This document shows positions 18,160 to 26,478 of a DNA stretch of 64,000 bases, one piece after another. Source of the stretch: Kribbella sindirgiensis (GTDB taxonomy: Bacteria > Actinomycetota > Actinomycetes > Propionibacteriales > Kribbellaceae); NCBI RefSeq assembly GCF_004331435.1, contig NZ_SJKA01000006.1:248001-312000 (forward strand), given 5' to 3'. Each line of letters begins with the position of its first letter. Positions within the stretch are counted from its first letter, which is position 1. The notes under the pieces were generated by a model, which saw only the letters and a program-made list of their open reading frames with translations, was not told the origin of the DNA and made no database searches. The position numbers and the translations under genes are program-made.

Positions 18160-18830
18160 GTCGCGCAGGCGCTCTGGTACGCCGCTTGCGTGCGCGGGTC
18201 CAGGCACAGGTCGGAGAGCTGCTCCGAAGAGGTCCCCGGGCCGAGGTACACCAGCCAGGTGCCGGTGACCGGTGCCAGGGAGCTGTTGGTGATGCCCGGG
18301 TACTGGCCGTTGACCAGCATGGCTTTCGCCGGGATGCCGGCCCGCGTGATCTTGGCTGCGGTGTCCTTGGCCATCTGGCCCGCGTCGGCCGGGTACTTGT
18401 CCAGCACCGCGATCCACTGGTTCTGCTTGAACTTCGGCGAGGTCGGACCGGTGTTCACCGCGGGCGGTGTGGTCGCCTGAGCCTTCACCGACGGGCTCGG
18501 TGCCGCAGCAGACGTCGGCGGCTTCCGGTCCGCCTTCGAGGCGGTTCCGGTGGTGCCCCCGGTCGGCTCGGCCGGTGCGGCGGCGGCGCCGTTGTCGGTG
18601 CCCGAACCCATCCGCAGTCCATCGGCGGGCGAGTCCGACGGCGTACCCCGGGTGAGGATGAACGCGAACACCGCGACAATCGCCAGACTGGCGACGATCG
18701 CCGCTCCGACGGCACTGTGCGAACGCTGTGCCTTCCGCGGGCGCGCCTCGGGCGAGCTCCGCCTCGCCGCGGGCCGCTGCTGTCTGCGGGCAGCGCGAGC
18801 GGGTGGCTTGCGGTGGTCGACGCGTGTCAC
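18141..18830 (-). CDS. Membrane-anchored SPOR-like protein
   Basis: A 229-residue protein. A highly basic cytoplasmic N-terminus (PPARAARRQQRPAARRSS) is followed by one helix (AVGAAIVASLAIVAVFAFIL), an Ala/Thr/Pro linker and a C-terminal globular domain. WIAVLDKYPADAGQMAKDTA, then AKAMLVNGQYPG and TWLVYLGPG, resemble the repeated alpha-beta layout of SPOR-like peptidoglycan-binding domains. A cell-envelope role is likely but not proven. Upstream, 18831-19076 holds only a small GGATATATCC palindrome and the divergent promoters. Confidence 0.75.
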   Translation of the reverse strand: MTRVDHRKPPARAARRQQRPAARRSSPEARPRKAQRSHSAVGAAIVASLAIVAVFAFILTRGTPSDSPADGLRMGSGTDNGAAAAPAEPTGGTTGTASKADRKPPTSAAAPSPSVKAQATTPPAVNTGPTSPKFKQNQWIAVLDKYPADAGQMAKDTAAKITRAGIPAKAMLVNGQYPGITNSSLAPVTGTWLVYLGPGTSSEQLSDLCLDPRTQAAYQSACATYEPAG

Positions 18831-19076
18831 GGCAAGGGCCCCTCCCCAGACACCCTGGATGGATATATCCGGTGCAGCTTAAACCGAACCACCGGAGAAG
18901 TGAGCCTCTCTCAGGTGGCAAGAATCTCTTTCTCCACAAGGGAATCGCGCACCGCGCACGTGCCCTCACAATCCGCCGACGAACAATCGTTTGACCCTCA
19001 CAGGTAGCGTTCGCGCTACCACTGTCCGGGTTCAGAGGCGATGGTCGTCGCACGGCAGCGCTGGAAGTCTCGTGGC

Positions 19077-20210
19077 ATGAAACGCCTATCCACTGTCCTC
19101 GCGCTGACCATGACACTCGCACTCTCCGTCGTACCGTTGCCCGCCGTCGCGGGGCGGTCGACGCTGCAGCGGGACGCCGACGCCGTGCACGCGGTAGGAG
19201 TGACCGGAGTGATCGCCCGGGAAACAACGCCGTACCGGACGCGAACGGTGGTGAGCGGCGTCGGTGAGCTCCGTGGACGTTCGCCCCGGCCGGACGGCCG
19301 GTTCCGGATCGGCAGTACGAACAAGGCCCTGGTCGCGACCGTGGTCCTGCAACTCGTCGCGGAGCAGCGCATGCGCCTCGACGACTCGGTCGAGACGTGG
19401 TTACCGGGCCTCGTCCAGGGCAACGGGTACGACGGCCGCCGGATCACAGTCCGGCAGTTGCTGCAGCACACGGCCGGCATCTACGACGGCAACTTCCCGA
19501 ACATCGAGAACGCACAGCAGTACTACGAGCGTCGGTACACGATCCACACCGAGGAGGAGATCGTCCGTGCGGGCCTCAGCCACCCGCCGGAGTTCCAGCC
19601 GGGCAAGGGCTGGAGTTACTCCAACACCGGCTACGACCTCGCCGGTCTGGTGATCAAGGCGGTCACCGGACGGACCTGGTACGACGAAGTCGACCGGAGG
19701 ATCGTCCGTCCGCTGGGCCTGCGCCACACGTACTTCCCCGGCACCGACCCGCGGATCGCCGGGCCGCACGCCCACGGGTACACCCGGTTCACGGCCGGCG
19801 AGTACACCGATACGACCGAGCTGATCGACGCGGACGCGTCCGGCGGGTACATCTCGACGGTGAAGGAGCTGGACACCATCGTGCGGGCCATGTTCGACGG
19901 ACGGCTCCTGCGGCCTGCGCAGCTGCGGGAGATGATGCGGACGGTTCCGACCGACGGCAGCGCGGACGAGTTCTGGCCGAACGCGCGCTACGGTCTGGGT
20001 CTGTTCTCCCGCGATCTGCCGTGCGGCGGGACGGTGTGGATTCCGAGCGGCGACCAGATCGGCTACAAGACCCGCACCGGCGTCACGCCCGGCGGCCGCC
20101 GCAGTGTCGTCGTCTCGATGTCGACCCAGCTGAACGACTCGATGCCTGCCGCGATCGGCCAGGAGAAGGCCGCCAAGCAAGTTGTCGACAACGCCCTCTG
20201 CCAGAACTAG
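19077..20210 (+). CDS. Secreted serine hydrolase, class C beta-lactamase/DD-peptidase fold
   Basis: A 377-residue exported protein with a signal peptide (MKRLSTVLALTMTLALSVVP, AVAG). The active-site S-x-x-K is S80-T-N-K83 in FRIGSTNKALVA. The second motif is Y-S-N in GWSYSNTGYDLAGL, and GYKTRTG stands for the KTG/HTG strand. It probably trims peptidoglycan peptides or hydrolyses esters; true beta-lactamase activity cannot be claimed. The ATG at 19077 is preferred to the one 12 codons upstream because the signal peptide starts there. Confidence 0.9.
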   Translation: MKRLSTVLALTMTLALSVVPLPAVAGRSTLQRDADAVHAVGVTGVIARETTPYRTRTVVSGVGELRGRSPRPDGRFRIGSTNKALVATVVLQLVAEQRMRLDDSVETWLPGLVQGNGYDGRRITVRQLLQHTAGIYDGNFPNIENAQQYYERRYTIHTEEEIVRAGLSHPPEFQPGKGWSYSNTGYDLAGLVIKAVTGRTWYDEVDRRIVRPLGLRHTYFPGTDPRIAGPHAHGYTRFTAGEYTDTTELIDADASGGYISTVKELDTIVRAMFDGRLLRPAQLREMMRTVPTDGSADEFWPNARYGLGLFSRDLPCGGTVWIPSGDQIGYKTRTGVTPGGRRSVVVSMSTQLNDSMPAAIGQEKAAKQVVDNALCQN

Positions 20211-20740
20211 GTGCCGGAGGGGATGCCGTCGTGTTGTGGTTTGGGGCGGGTGTCCAGGGCGTCGTCGAGCCAGGAGTCGACGTCGACGTCGCCGGACAGG
20301 ATGTGCTTGACGTACGCCGTGCGCTCGTGGCTGAGCACCTCCAGCTCCCATACGCACGGGGCGGCGCCGATCGGTGCCGGCCGGAGGTCGTCGACGTCCA
20401 TTCCGCTGAAGATGCTGAGCCGGGACTGGAAGTCCTTCGCCCAGCTCTGCACCACCAGGTAGATGCCGTCGTCGCCGAGGTGCAGGACGACGACGCCGAG
20501 TCCGACGGACCCCATCGCGTCGTCGAACTCGAGCTGTCGAGTGGCCGTGCTTCGAGCGAGCTCGACCATCTGGTCGTCCCATTGCCGGCCGCGCGCTGTG
20601 ACGACGTACGGCTTGACAAGGCGGTTTGCGTAGCGCCAGGGCATCAGCGGGGTGACGGGGCGGGGTCGGTACGCGTCTGCGAGTCCGGTCAGCGCTACAG
20701 CTGCCGCACCGGCCAGGGCGGGGTCAGAGGCGGGCACCAC
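20207..20740 (-). CDS. Hypothetical protein
   Basis: A 177-residue soluble protein without signal or membrane segments. Features are a Trp/Tyr-rich start (PLMPWRYANRLVKPYVVTAR) and a central GLGVVVLHLGDDGIYLVVQS that looks like paired beta-strands. The later CVWELEVLSHERTAYVKHIL recurs in related unassigned actinobacterial proteins as far as I remember. It overlaps the serine hydrolase end by four bases. It lies downstream of pepN but behind a long hairpin, so it is probably transcribed separately. Confidence 0.65.
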   Translation of the reverse strand: MVPASDPALAGAAAVALTGLADAYRPRPVTPLMPWRYANRLVKPYVVTARGRQWDDQMVELARSTATRQLEFDDAMGSVGLGVVVLHLGDDGIYLVVQSWAKDFQSRLSIFSGMDVDDLRPAPIGAAPCVWELEVLSHERTAYVKHILSGDVDVDSWLDDALDTRPKPQHDGIPSGT

Positions 20741-20765
20741 CCCAGTCTTACCGCACGCCGGGTCC

Positions 20766-20813
20766 TTACGTCCGAAGAAGTGGCGAGACGTCTCACCACT
20801 TCTTCGGACGTAA
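20766..20813 (-). terminator. 48-bp palindrome, pepN terminator
   Basis: Two 24-base arms meet with no loop and match except for one pair at 20784/20795. In minus-strand RNA that pair is G-U, so the hairpin is complete on the pepN transcript. It starts 11 bases after the pepN stop. No T run follows, so it would be an actinobacterial I-shaped terminator. Confidence 0.7.
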
Positions 20814-20823
20814 CGGTTGATGG

Positions 20824-23397
20824 TTAGGCGACGTTGTCCTGCGCCTGCGCCGCGATCGCGCGGGTCAGGTCGGCCTGGGCCTCGGTGACGTACCGGAGCG
20901 TCGGAGCGTCGACGGACGACGACTCCACGGCCAGCCAGCCGGTGAGCGCGTCCAGTGCCGCCTGGTCGGCCAGGTGCCGTGGCGACAGGTAGACCAGCAC
21001 GTTCTCGCCCATGGACGAGCCCAGCCGGGTGTACACGTCCTTGGCCGCGTTCAGGTACTTGTCGACGTACGGCCGCAGCAGGTCCTCCTGGCCGGGCTGC
21101 TGGAAGCCGAGGATGGTCCGGAACTGGGTCTCGTTCGGAGTGTCCTCGGACTCGACGGCGATCCGCCAGGCCTCTTCCTTCGCCTCCACGGTCGGCCGGG
21201 CGGCACGGGCCTGGGCGGCCCGCTCCTGACCGGTGATCGTGGTGTCACGGGTGAGCTCGTCGTCGATCTCGTCCGCACCGATGCGGCCGAGCCGGGACAG
21301 CGCCACGATCAGCGTCCAGCGCAGGTCGGTGTCGACGACCAGGCCCTCCGGCAGGTCGCGACCCTCCAGCCAGCCGGCGAGCCGGTCGGCACCGCCGTCC
21401 GAGAACACCGCCGAGCTGTAGGCCCGAACGAACGCGAGCTGGTGGTCGCTGCCCGCCTCGGAGCCGGCCACGAGACTCGCCAGCTCCTCCTCGAACTGCG
21501 CGCGCAGGGCGGGCCGGTTCTGCGGGGCGGCGTACTGGTTGATCGCGCTGCTCGCCTGGTTGAGCAGGGAGCGGACACCGGTCAGGTCGGTCTCGGCCCG
21601 GATGCCGCGCAGCACGATGCCGACGTACTGGCTGGCCGGCATCTCGGCATCCCTGGTCATGTCCCACGTCGAGCCCCAGGCGAGTGCCCGCGGCAACGAC
21701 TCGGTGAGCTGGTCGATCGACTCCACCAGCGTGGCCCGCGACCGCTCGTCCAGCCGGATCTTCGCGTACGTGAGGTCGTCGTCGTTCAGCAGCACCAGGT
21801 CCGGCTGGGTCGCGCCGGTCAGCTCGGGGAGCTCGGTCCGCGGCCCGTCGATGTCCACCTCGAACCGCTCGGTCCGGACCAGACCCTCATCGGTACGCCG
21901 GTACAGGCCGACCGCGAGCCGGTGCGGCCGCAGGACCGGGAACTTCTCGGTCGCGGTCTGCTCGATCGCGAACGAGGTGAAGGCGCCGGTGGAGTCGACG
22001 GCGAAGTCGGCGCGCAGCGTGTTCACGCCGGCGGTCCGCAGCCACCGCTCGGTCCAGTCGTCGAGGTCGCGGCCGGACGCCTTCTCCAGCGGCTTCAGCA
22101 GGTCGGTCAGCTCGGTGTTGCCGAACGCGTGGTCGTGGAAGTACTCCTTCAGCGCGGTGACGAAGGTTTCCTCACCGACGAACGCGACCAGCTGCCGCAG
22201 CGTCGACGCGCCCTTGGCGTAGGTGATGCCGTCGAAATTCACCTCGACCGCGTGGAAGTCGATCATGTCGGCCGCGATCGGGTGCGTCGACGGCAGCTGG
22301 TCCTGCCGGTACGCCCAGTTCTTGCGGGCGTTGCAGAACGTGGTCCACGCGTCGGAGTACTTCGTCGTCGCGACCACCTGGGCCCAGTGGCTGGCCCACT
22401 CGGCGAACGACTCGTTCAGCCACAGGTCGTCCCACCAGGTCATCGTCACCAGGTCGCCGAACCACATGTGCGCCAGCTCGTGCAGGACGGTGTTGGCGCG
22501 CGCCTCCAGCTCCGCGTGCGTCGTACGGCTGCGGAACAGGTACTCGTCCCGCAGCGTCACACAGCCCGCGTTCTCCATCGCGCCCATGTTGTACTCCGGC
22601 ACGAAGGCCTGGTCGTACTTGTGGAACGGGTACGGCGTACCGAACGCCTCCTCGAACAGCGCGAAGCCCTGCTTGGTGACCTCGAACAGGTCCTCGACGT
22701 CCAGCGCCTCCTTCAGCGACGGACGGCACAGCAGCGACAACGGGTACGTCCCGTGCGGACCCTCGTACACGTCCGTCACGACGTGGTACGGGCCGGCCAC
22801 GACCGCGGTGATGTACGTCGAGATGCGCTCGGTCGGCGGGAACTCCCAGCGGGCCAGCTCCTCGCCGTTCTCGCTCAGGTACGGCGTGGGCTCGGGCGTC
22901 GGGGCGTTGGAGATGACGACCCAGCGGGCCGGCGCGGACACGGTGAAGGTGAACGGGGCCTTGAGGTCGGGCTGCTCGAAGGTCGCGAACACCCGGCGGG
23001 CGTCCGGCACCTCGAACTGGGTGTAGAGGTAGGTCTCCTTGTCGGCCGGGTCGACCGAACGGTGCAGCCCTTCACCGGTCCGCGAGTACAGGCAGTCCGC
23101 CGCCACGGTGAGCTCGTTGCGCTCCGCCAGCCCGTCGAGCTGGATGCGGGCGCCGTCGTACACCACGTCCGGGTCGAGGGCGACGCCGTTCAGCGTCACC
23201 TCGCGGACCGTGTCCGCGATCAGGTCGGCGAACGTGCTCGCGCCGGCGGTGGCCGCGAACGTGATGGTGGTCACCGACGGGTACGTCGGGGCGCCACTCG
23301 GGGCGTTGGCCAGATCGAGCTCGATGGCGTAACTCACGTCACTGACCACGCCCGCACGGGAACGCGCCTCGTCGCGCGTCAGGTTGGTTCCAGGCAT
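20824..23397 (-). CDS. pepN: Aminopeptidase N (M1 family)
   Basis: Zinc aminopeptidase of 857 residues that removes N-terminal amino acids from peptides. The substrate motif is GAMEN (272-276), the zinc site HELAH (306-310) with the third ligand Glu in NESFAEW (329). The C-terminal half is the usual ERAP1-like helical domain. The length matches actinobacterial PepN. ATG 23397 opens into a short divergent region containing a 15-bp palindrome. Confidence 0.97.
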   Translation of the reverse strand: MPGTNLTRDEARSRAGVVSDVSYAIELDLANAPSGAPTYPSVTTITFAATAGASTFADLIADTVREVTLNGVALDPDVVYDGARIQLDGLAERNELTVAADCLYSRTGEGLHRSVDPADKETYLYTQFEVPDARRVFATFEQPDLKAPFTFTVSAPARWVVISNAPTPEPTPYLSENGEELARWEFPPTERISTYITAVVAGPYHVVTDVYEGPHGTYPLSLLCRPSLKEALDVEDLFEVTKQGFALFEEAFGTPYPFHKYDQAFVPEYNMGAMENAGCVTLRDEYLFRSRTTHAELEARANTVLHELAHMWFGDLVTMTWWDDLWLNESFAEWASHWAQVVATTKYSDAWTTFCNARKNWAYRQDQLPSTHPIAADMIDFHAVEVNFDGITYAKGASTLRQLVAFVGEETFVTALKEYFHDHAFGNTELTDLLKPLEKASGRDLDDWTERWLRTAGVNTLRADFAVDSTGAFTSFAIEQTATEKFPVLRPHRLAVGLYRRTDEGLVRTERFEVDIDGPRTELPELTGATQPDLVLLNDDDLTYAKIRLDERSRATLVESIDQLTESLPRALAWGSTWDMTRDAEMPASQYVGIVLRGIRAETDLTGVRSLLNQASSAINQYAAPQNRPALRAQFEEELASLVAGSEAGSDHQLAFVRAYSSAVFSDGGADRLAGWLEGRDLPEGLVVDTDLRWTLIVALSRLGRIGADEIDDELTRDTTITGQERAAQARAARPTVEAKEEAWRIAVESEDTPNETQFRTILGFQQPGQEDLLRPYVDKYLNAAKDVYTRLGSSMGENVLVYLSPRHLADQAALDALTGWLAVESSSVDAPTLRYVTEAQADLTRAIAAQAQDNVA

Positions 23398-23461
23398 GTC
23401 GGCATCCTATGCACCTGGCTGACGGGTTGGCCGAGGGATTACCCCCGACATTGGGTATTGG

Positions 23462-23476
23462 ATACCGAGTCGGTAT
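23462..23476. promoter_or_regulatory. 15-bp palindromic operator candidate, pepN/nitroreductase divergent region
   Basis: ATACCGA-G-TCGGTAT is a perfect palindrome with 7-bp arms, 65 bases upstream of pepN and 20 bases upstream of the -10 of the divergent gene. TetR-like regulators often use sites of this shape. No regulator gene is adjacent. Confidence 0.5.
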
Positions 23477-23495
23477 AACCGTTCCTTCAACTTTG

Positions 23496-23501
23496 TATGA
23501 T
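23496..23501 (+). promoter_or_regulatory. -10 element TATGAT, leaderless promoter
   Basis: TATGAT ends 7 bases before ATG 23509, so transcription would begin at or next to the start codon and give a leaderless mRNA. This decides the start: the ATG at 23497 lies within the -10 element. Confidence 0.5.
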
Positions 23502-23508
23502 GGTGAAT

Positions 23509-24105
23509 ATGACTGCCTCTGCAGATTTCTGGTTCGACCCGGCCTGCCCCTGGGCCTGGATGACGTCCCGCTGGATGCTCGAGGTCGAGCAGGTCCGCGA
23601 CGTGACGACGACCTGGCACGTGATGAGCCTCGCCGTCCTGAACGAAGACCGCCGGGAGCACGACGCCGACTGGCTGCGCCTGCTCGGCCGGGTCCGGGTG
23701 CTGATCGCCGCCGAGCAGGCGCACGGCAACGAGGTCCTGCTGCCGCTCTACACCGCTCTGGGCCGCCGGATCCACAACGAGGGCCGCGGCGGCCAGGACG
23801 ACGCCGTACTGGTCGAGGCCCTCGAGGAGGTCGGCCTGCCGGCCTCGCTGATCGAGGCGGCCGACACCGACCGGTACGACGACGCGCTGCGGAAGTCGCA
23901 CCACGCCGGCATGGACCAGGTCGGCATGGAGGTCGGTACGCCGGTGATCGCGGTGGAGGGCACCGCGTTCTTCGGTCCGGTGGTGACGCCCGCGCCCAAG
24001 GGTGAGGCGGCCGGCAAGCTCTGGGACGGCGTCCGCCTGGTGGCCGGCACCGAGGGCTTCTTCGAGATCAAGCGCACCCGGGACCGCGGCCCGATCTTCG
24101 ACTGA
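23509..24105 (+). CDS. DsbA-fold mycothiol-dependent nitroreductase-like protein (Rv2466c type)
   Basis: Thioredoxin-fold oxidoreductase of 198 residues, close in pattern to mycobacterial Rv2466c: ADFWFDPACPWAWMTSRWML, then VMSLAVLNEDR, GRRIHNEGRGG, RKSHHAGMDQVG, GTPVIAVEGTAFFGPV. Rv2466c has a CPWC redox motif, whereas here it reads CPWA, leaving a single cysteine. That suggests a monothiol mechanism using mycothiol. The start at 23509 is chosen from the leaderless -10 element. It is divergent from pepN, with an operator candidate between them. Confidence 0.88.
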   Translation: MTASADFWFDPACPWAWMTSRWMLEVEQVRDVTTTWHVMSLAVLNEDRREHDADWLRLLGRVRVLIAAEQAHGNEVLLPLYTALGRRIHNEGRGGQDDAVLVEALEEVGLPASLIEAADTDRYDDALRKSHHAGMDQVGMEVGTPVIAVEGTAFFGPVVTPAPKGEAAGKLWDGVRLVAGTEGFFEIKRTRDRGPIFD

Positions 24106-24138
24106 CGGTTCAGGGGTTGAACTGTCCCCGTCCGAACG

Positions 24139-24954
24139 GTGAAAGTTACTCACTCAGGAATCCGTCCAGTCGTGAGTAGGTTTCAGATGATCTTGCCCCA
24201 GACCCTGACCGCCGGCATCGCCGTGTTCGACCGCGAGGCAGGGCAGTTCGTCCACCAGCAGGACGCCGACCGGCAGTTCCGGTCGGCGTCGGTGGTGAAG
24301 CTGCTGATCGCGCTGGACTTCTTCTGGGATCGCGGCCCGGAGTACGACGTACCGCCCGCGGACCGCGAGCGGCTCGACGTCATGCTGCGGAGCAGTGACG
24401 ACGACGCAGCGAGCTACTACTGGGAGCGGCTCGGCGGTGCGGCCATCGTCGACCGCATGGTCGAGCGGCTCGGTCTGACCCACACGGCCGGACCCCCGGC
24501 CAGCCACCCGGGCTTCTGGGGGTACGTCGCGCTCACGGCCGCCGACACCGTGCGGATCTACCGCTACGTGCTGGAGGATGCTCCGCTGCCTGTGCGCGAG
24601 TACGTGATGGGGCAGCTGCACCAGGCGACCCGCCACGGCACGGACGGCTTCGACCAGTACTTCGGGATCGCGTCGGTCTTCGAGACCGGCTACAGCATCA
24701 AGCAGGGCTGGTCCGGGTTCCACGGGTCCAGCGGCTACCGGTCCGACAAGGCGAAGCCGCAGTCCGTGGTGGACCTGGTCAACGACGCACTGCACACGAC
24801 CGGGACCGTCGGGACGGACGACCGGAGCATCGTCGCGGTGTTCACGCTGCACCCGAGCGGTACGCCGTACGAGCAGGCCTATGCCGCTGTGACGCGGCTG
24901 ATCGCGGGCCTGACTGTGCCGGGCGGCGTACGCGTGCTGACGGCTCACAAGTAG
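24139..24954 (+). CDS. Class A beta-lactamase-fold serine hydrolase-like protein
   Basis: Up to 271 residues. The S-x-x-K motif appears as SVVK in FRSASVVKLLIALDFFWD, and the SDN-like segment as SSDDDAASYYWERLGG. A KTG strand is not obvious; KQGWSGFHGSSGY stands near the expected place. No signal peptide is seen, so it may be cytoplasmic or use an unusual route, which is odd for this fold. The start is uncertain: GTG 24139, GTG 24172 and ATG 24187 are all possible. It ends 10 bases before rpiB. Confidence 0.75.
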   Translation: MKVTHSGIRPVVSRFQMILPQTLTAGIAVFDREAGQFVHQQDADRQFRSASVVKLLIALDFFWDRGPEYDVPPADRERLDVMLRSSDDDAASYYWERLGGAAIVDRMVERLGLTHTAGPPASHPGFWGYVALTAADTVRIYRYVLEDAPLPVREYVMGQLHQATRHGTDGFDQYFGIASVFETGYSIKQGWSGFHGSSGYRSDKAKPQSVVDLVNDALHTTGTVGTDDRSIVAVFTLHPSGTPYEQAYAAVTRLIAGLTVPGGVRVLTAHK

Positions 24955-24964
24955 ATTGCGGCCC

Positions 24965-25432
24965 ATGCGAGTGCACATCGGCTCCGACCATGCCGGCTTC
25001 GAACTGAAGAACCACCTGGTGCAGCACCTGACCGCTGCCGGGCACGACGTCGTGGACCACGGTCCTCACGCGTACGACGCCGTTGACGACTACCCGCCGT
25101 ACTGCCTGCGCACCGGACAGGCGGTGGTCGACGAGCCGGGCAGTCTGGGCATCGTGATCGGTGGCTCGGGCAACGGCGAGCAGATCGCCGCGAACAAGGT
25201 GAAGGGCGTCCGGGCAGTGCTGGCCTGGAGCACCGACACCGCACGCCTCGGCCGCGAGCACAACAACGCCAACGTGATCAGCGTCGGCGCCCGGATGCAC
25301 TCCGAGGACGAGGCCGCCGGTTTCGTCGACACGTTCCTGGCGACCGACTACTCCGGCGAGGAGCGGCACACCCGCCGGATCGAGATGCTGTCCGCCTACG
25401 AGTCGACCGGCGAGCTCCCGCCACTGCCCTGA
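24965..25432 (+). CDS. rpiB: Ribose-5-phosphate isomerase B
   Basis: Interconverts ribulose 5-phosphate and ribose 5-phosphate in the pentose phosphate pathway. The 155 residues match RpiB length. It begins MRVHIGSDHAGFELKNHL (phosphate/substrate loop) and has GIVIGGSGNGEQIAANKVKG and REHNNANVISVGAR. In the GSGNGE motif the usual active-site Cys is replaced by Ser, as in many actinobacterial RpiB. ATG 24965 is chosen over the one three codons upstream because the family starts there. Confidence 0.96.
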   Translation: MRVHIGSDHAGFELKNHLVQHLTAAGHDVVDHGPHAYDAVDDYPPYCLRTGQAVVDEPGSLGIVIGGSGNGEQIAANKVKGVRAVLAWSTDTARLGREHNNANVISVGARMHSEDEAAGFVDTFLATDYSGEERHTRRIEMLSAYESTGELPPLP

Positions 25433-25587
25433 TCGTCCCGCTTGTCCGCGTCGGTCTCCGGCAGCACCGGCCGGCGCACAACGGGCCGACGGGGCCGCGA
25501 CACGTCACGAGCCCGCATACTCCGCGCCGTACCGACCACGGCCGGCGTGGGTGCCTTGGAACCACCTGTCGTCCCCACAGAGGAATT

Positions 25588-26415
25588 ATGCCTGAAGGTC
25601 ATACGCTGCATCGGTTGGCGAACGATGTCTGGGACGCGTTCGGGGGGCGTTCGGTGCGGGCTTCCAGTCCGCAGGGGCGGTTTGCCGAGGGGGCTGCGTT
25701 GCTCGACGGGCATCTGTTGCGTCAGACCGAGGCCCACGGCAAGCACTTCCTCGCCGACTTCGAGGGGGCGGGGTGGCTGCACATCCATCTCGGGCTGATC
25801 GGCAAGATGGACATCTCGCCCGCACCGGTGCCCGAGCCCGTCGGCCAGGTCCGGCTCCGGCTGCAGAACGCCACGTCGTACGCCGACCTGCGCGGCGCGA
25901 CCGTGTGCGAGGTGATCACCGATGAGGAGCGTGACCGGCTGCTCGGCCGGCTCGGTCCGGACCCGCTGCGCGATGACGCGGATCCGGACCTGGCATGGAA
26001 CCGCATCCACCGTAGCAAGCTGCCGATCGGTCAGCTGCTGATGAACCAGGACGTGCTCAGCGGCGTCGGCAACGTGTACCGCGCCGAGGTGCTGTTCCGG
26101 GCCAAGCTGAACCCGATGACACCGGGCAACGTGGTGAAGAAGCGCGAGTGGCAGGGCATGTGGGACGACCTGCTCGCGCTGATGAAGTACGGCGTGGAGA
26201 CCGGCCGGATCGACACCGTCGCCGACGACCACACGCCGGAGGCGATGGGTCGTGACCCGCGCCGGGACGACCATGGTGGTGAGGTGTACGTGTACCGGCG
26301 CCAAGGGCAACGGTGCTACGTCTGTCAGTCGGTGATCCGGACGAAGATCCTGGCGGGTCGTAACTTGTTCTGGTGTCCCAGATGCCAACGAACAGGGCTC
26401 ACTCGCAAGAGCTGA
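25588..26415 (+). CDS. Fpg/Nei family DNA glycosylase
   Basis: Base-excision repair enzyme of 275 residues that removes oxidised bases and nicks the abasic site. The N-terminus MPEGHTLHRLA carries catalytic P2 and E3, with the conserved Lys in AHGKHFLADF. The H2TH region is GQLLMNQDVLSGVGNVYRAE. The C-terminal zinc finger CYVC-x16-CPRC is intact. MPEGHT rather than MPELPE indicates the Nei (endonuclease VIII) branch. The 155 bases between rpiB and this gene show no gene I can support. Confidence 0.95.
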   Translation: MPEGHTLHRLANDVWDAFGGRSVRASSPQGRFAEGAALLDGHLLRQTEAHGKHFLADFEGAGWLHIHLGLIGKMDISPAPVPEPVGQVRLRLQNATSYADLRGATVCEVITDEERDRLLGRLGPDPLRDDADPDLAWNRIHRSKLPIGQLLMNQDVLSGVGNVYRAEVLFRAKLNPMTPGNVVKKREWQGMWDDLLALMKYGVETGRIDTVADDHTPEAMGRDPRRDDHGGEVYVYRRQGQRCYVCQSVIRTKILAGRNLFWCPRCQRTGLTRKS

Positions 26416-26478
26416 AAGCCATCAGTTGTGTTGCGAATTGATGCGCGGACCGATCGGTACCGTTATCTTCTTCACACC

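Noticed and set aside
20974..23478. 834-residue plus-strand frame
   Set aside because: It lies wholly antisense to pepN and has the Arg/Val/Asp-rich composition of a GC-rich shadow frame.
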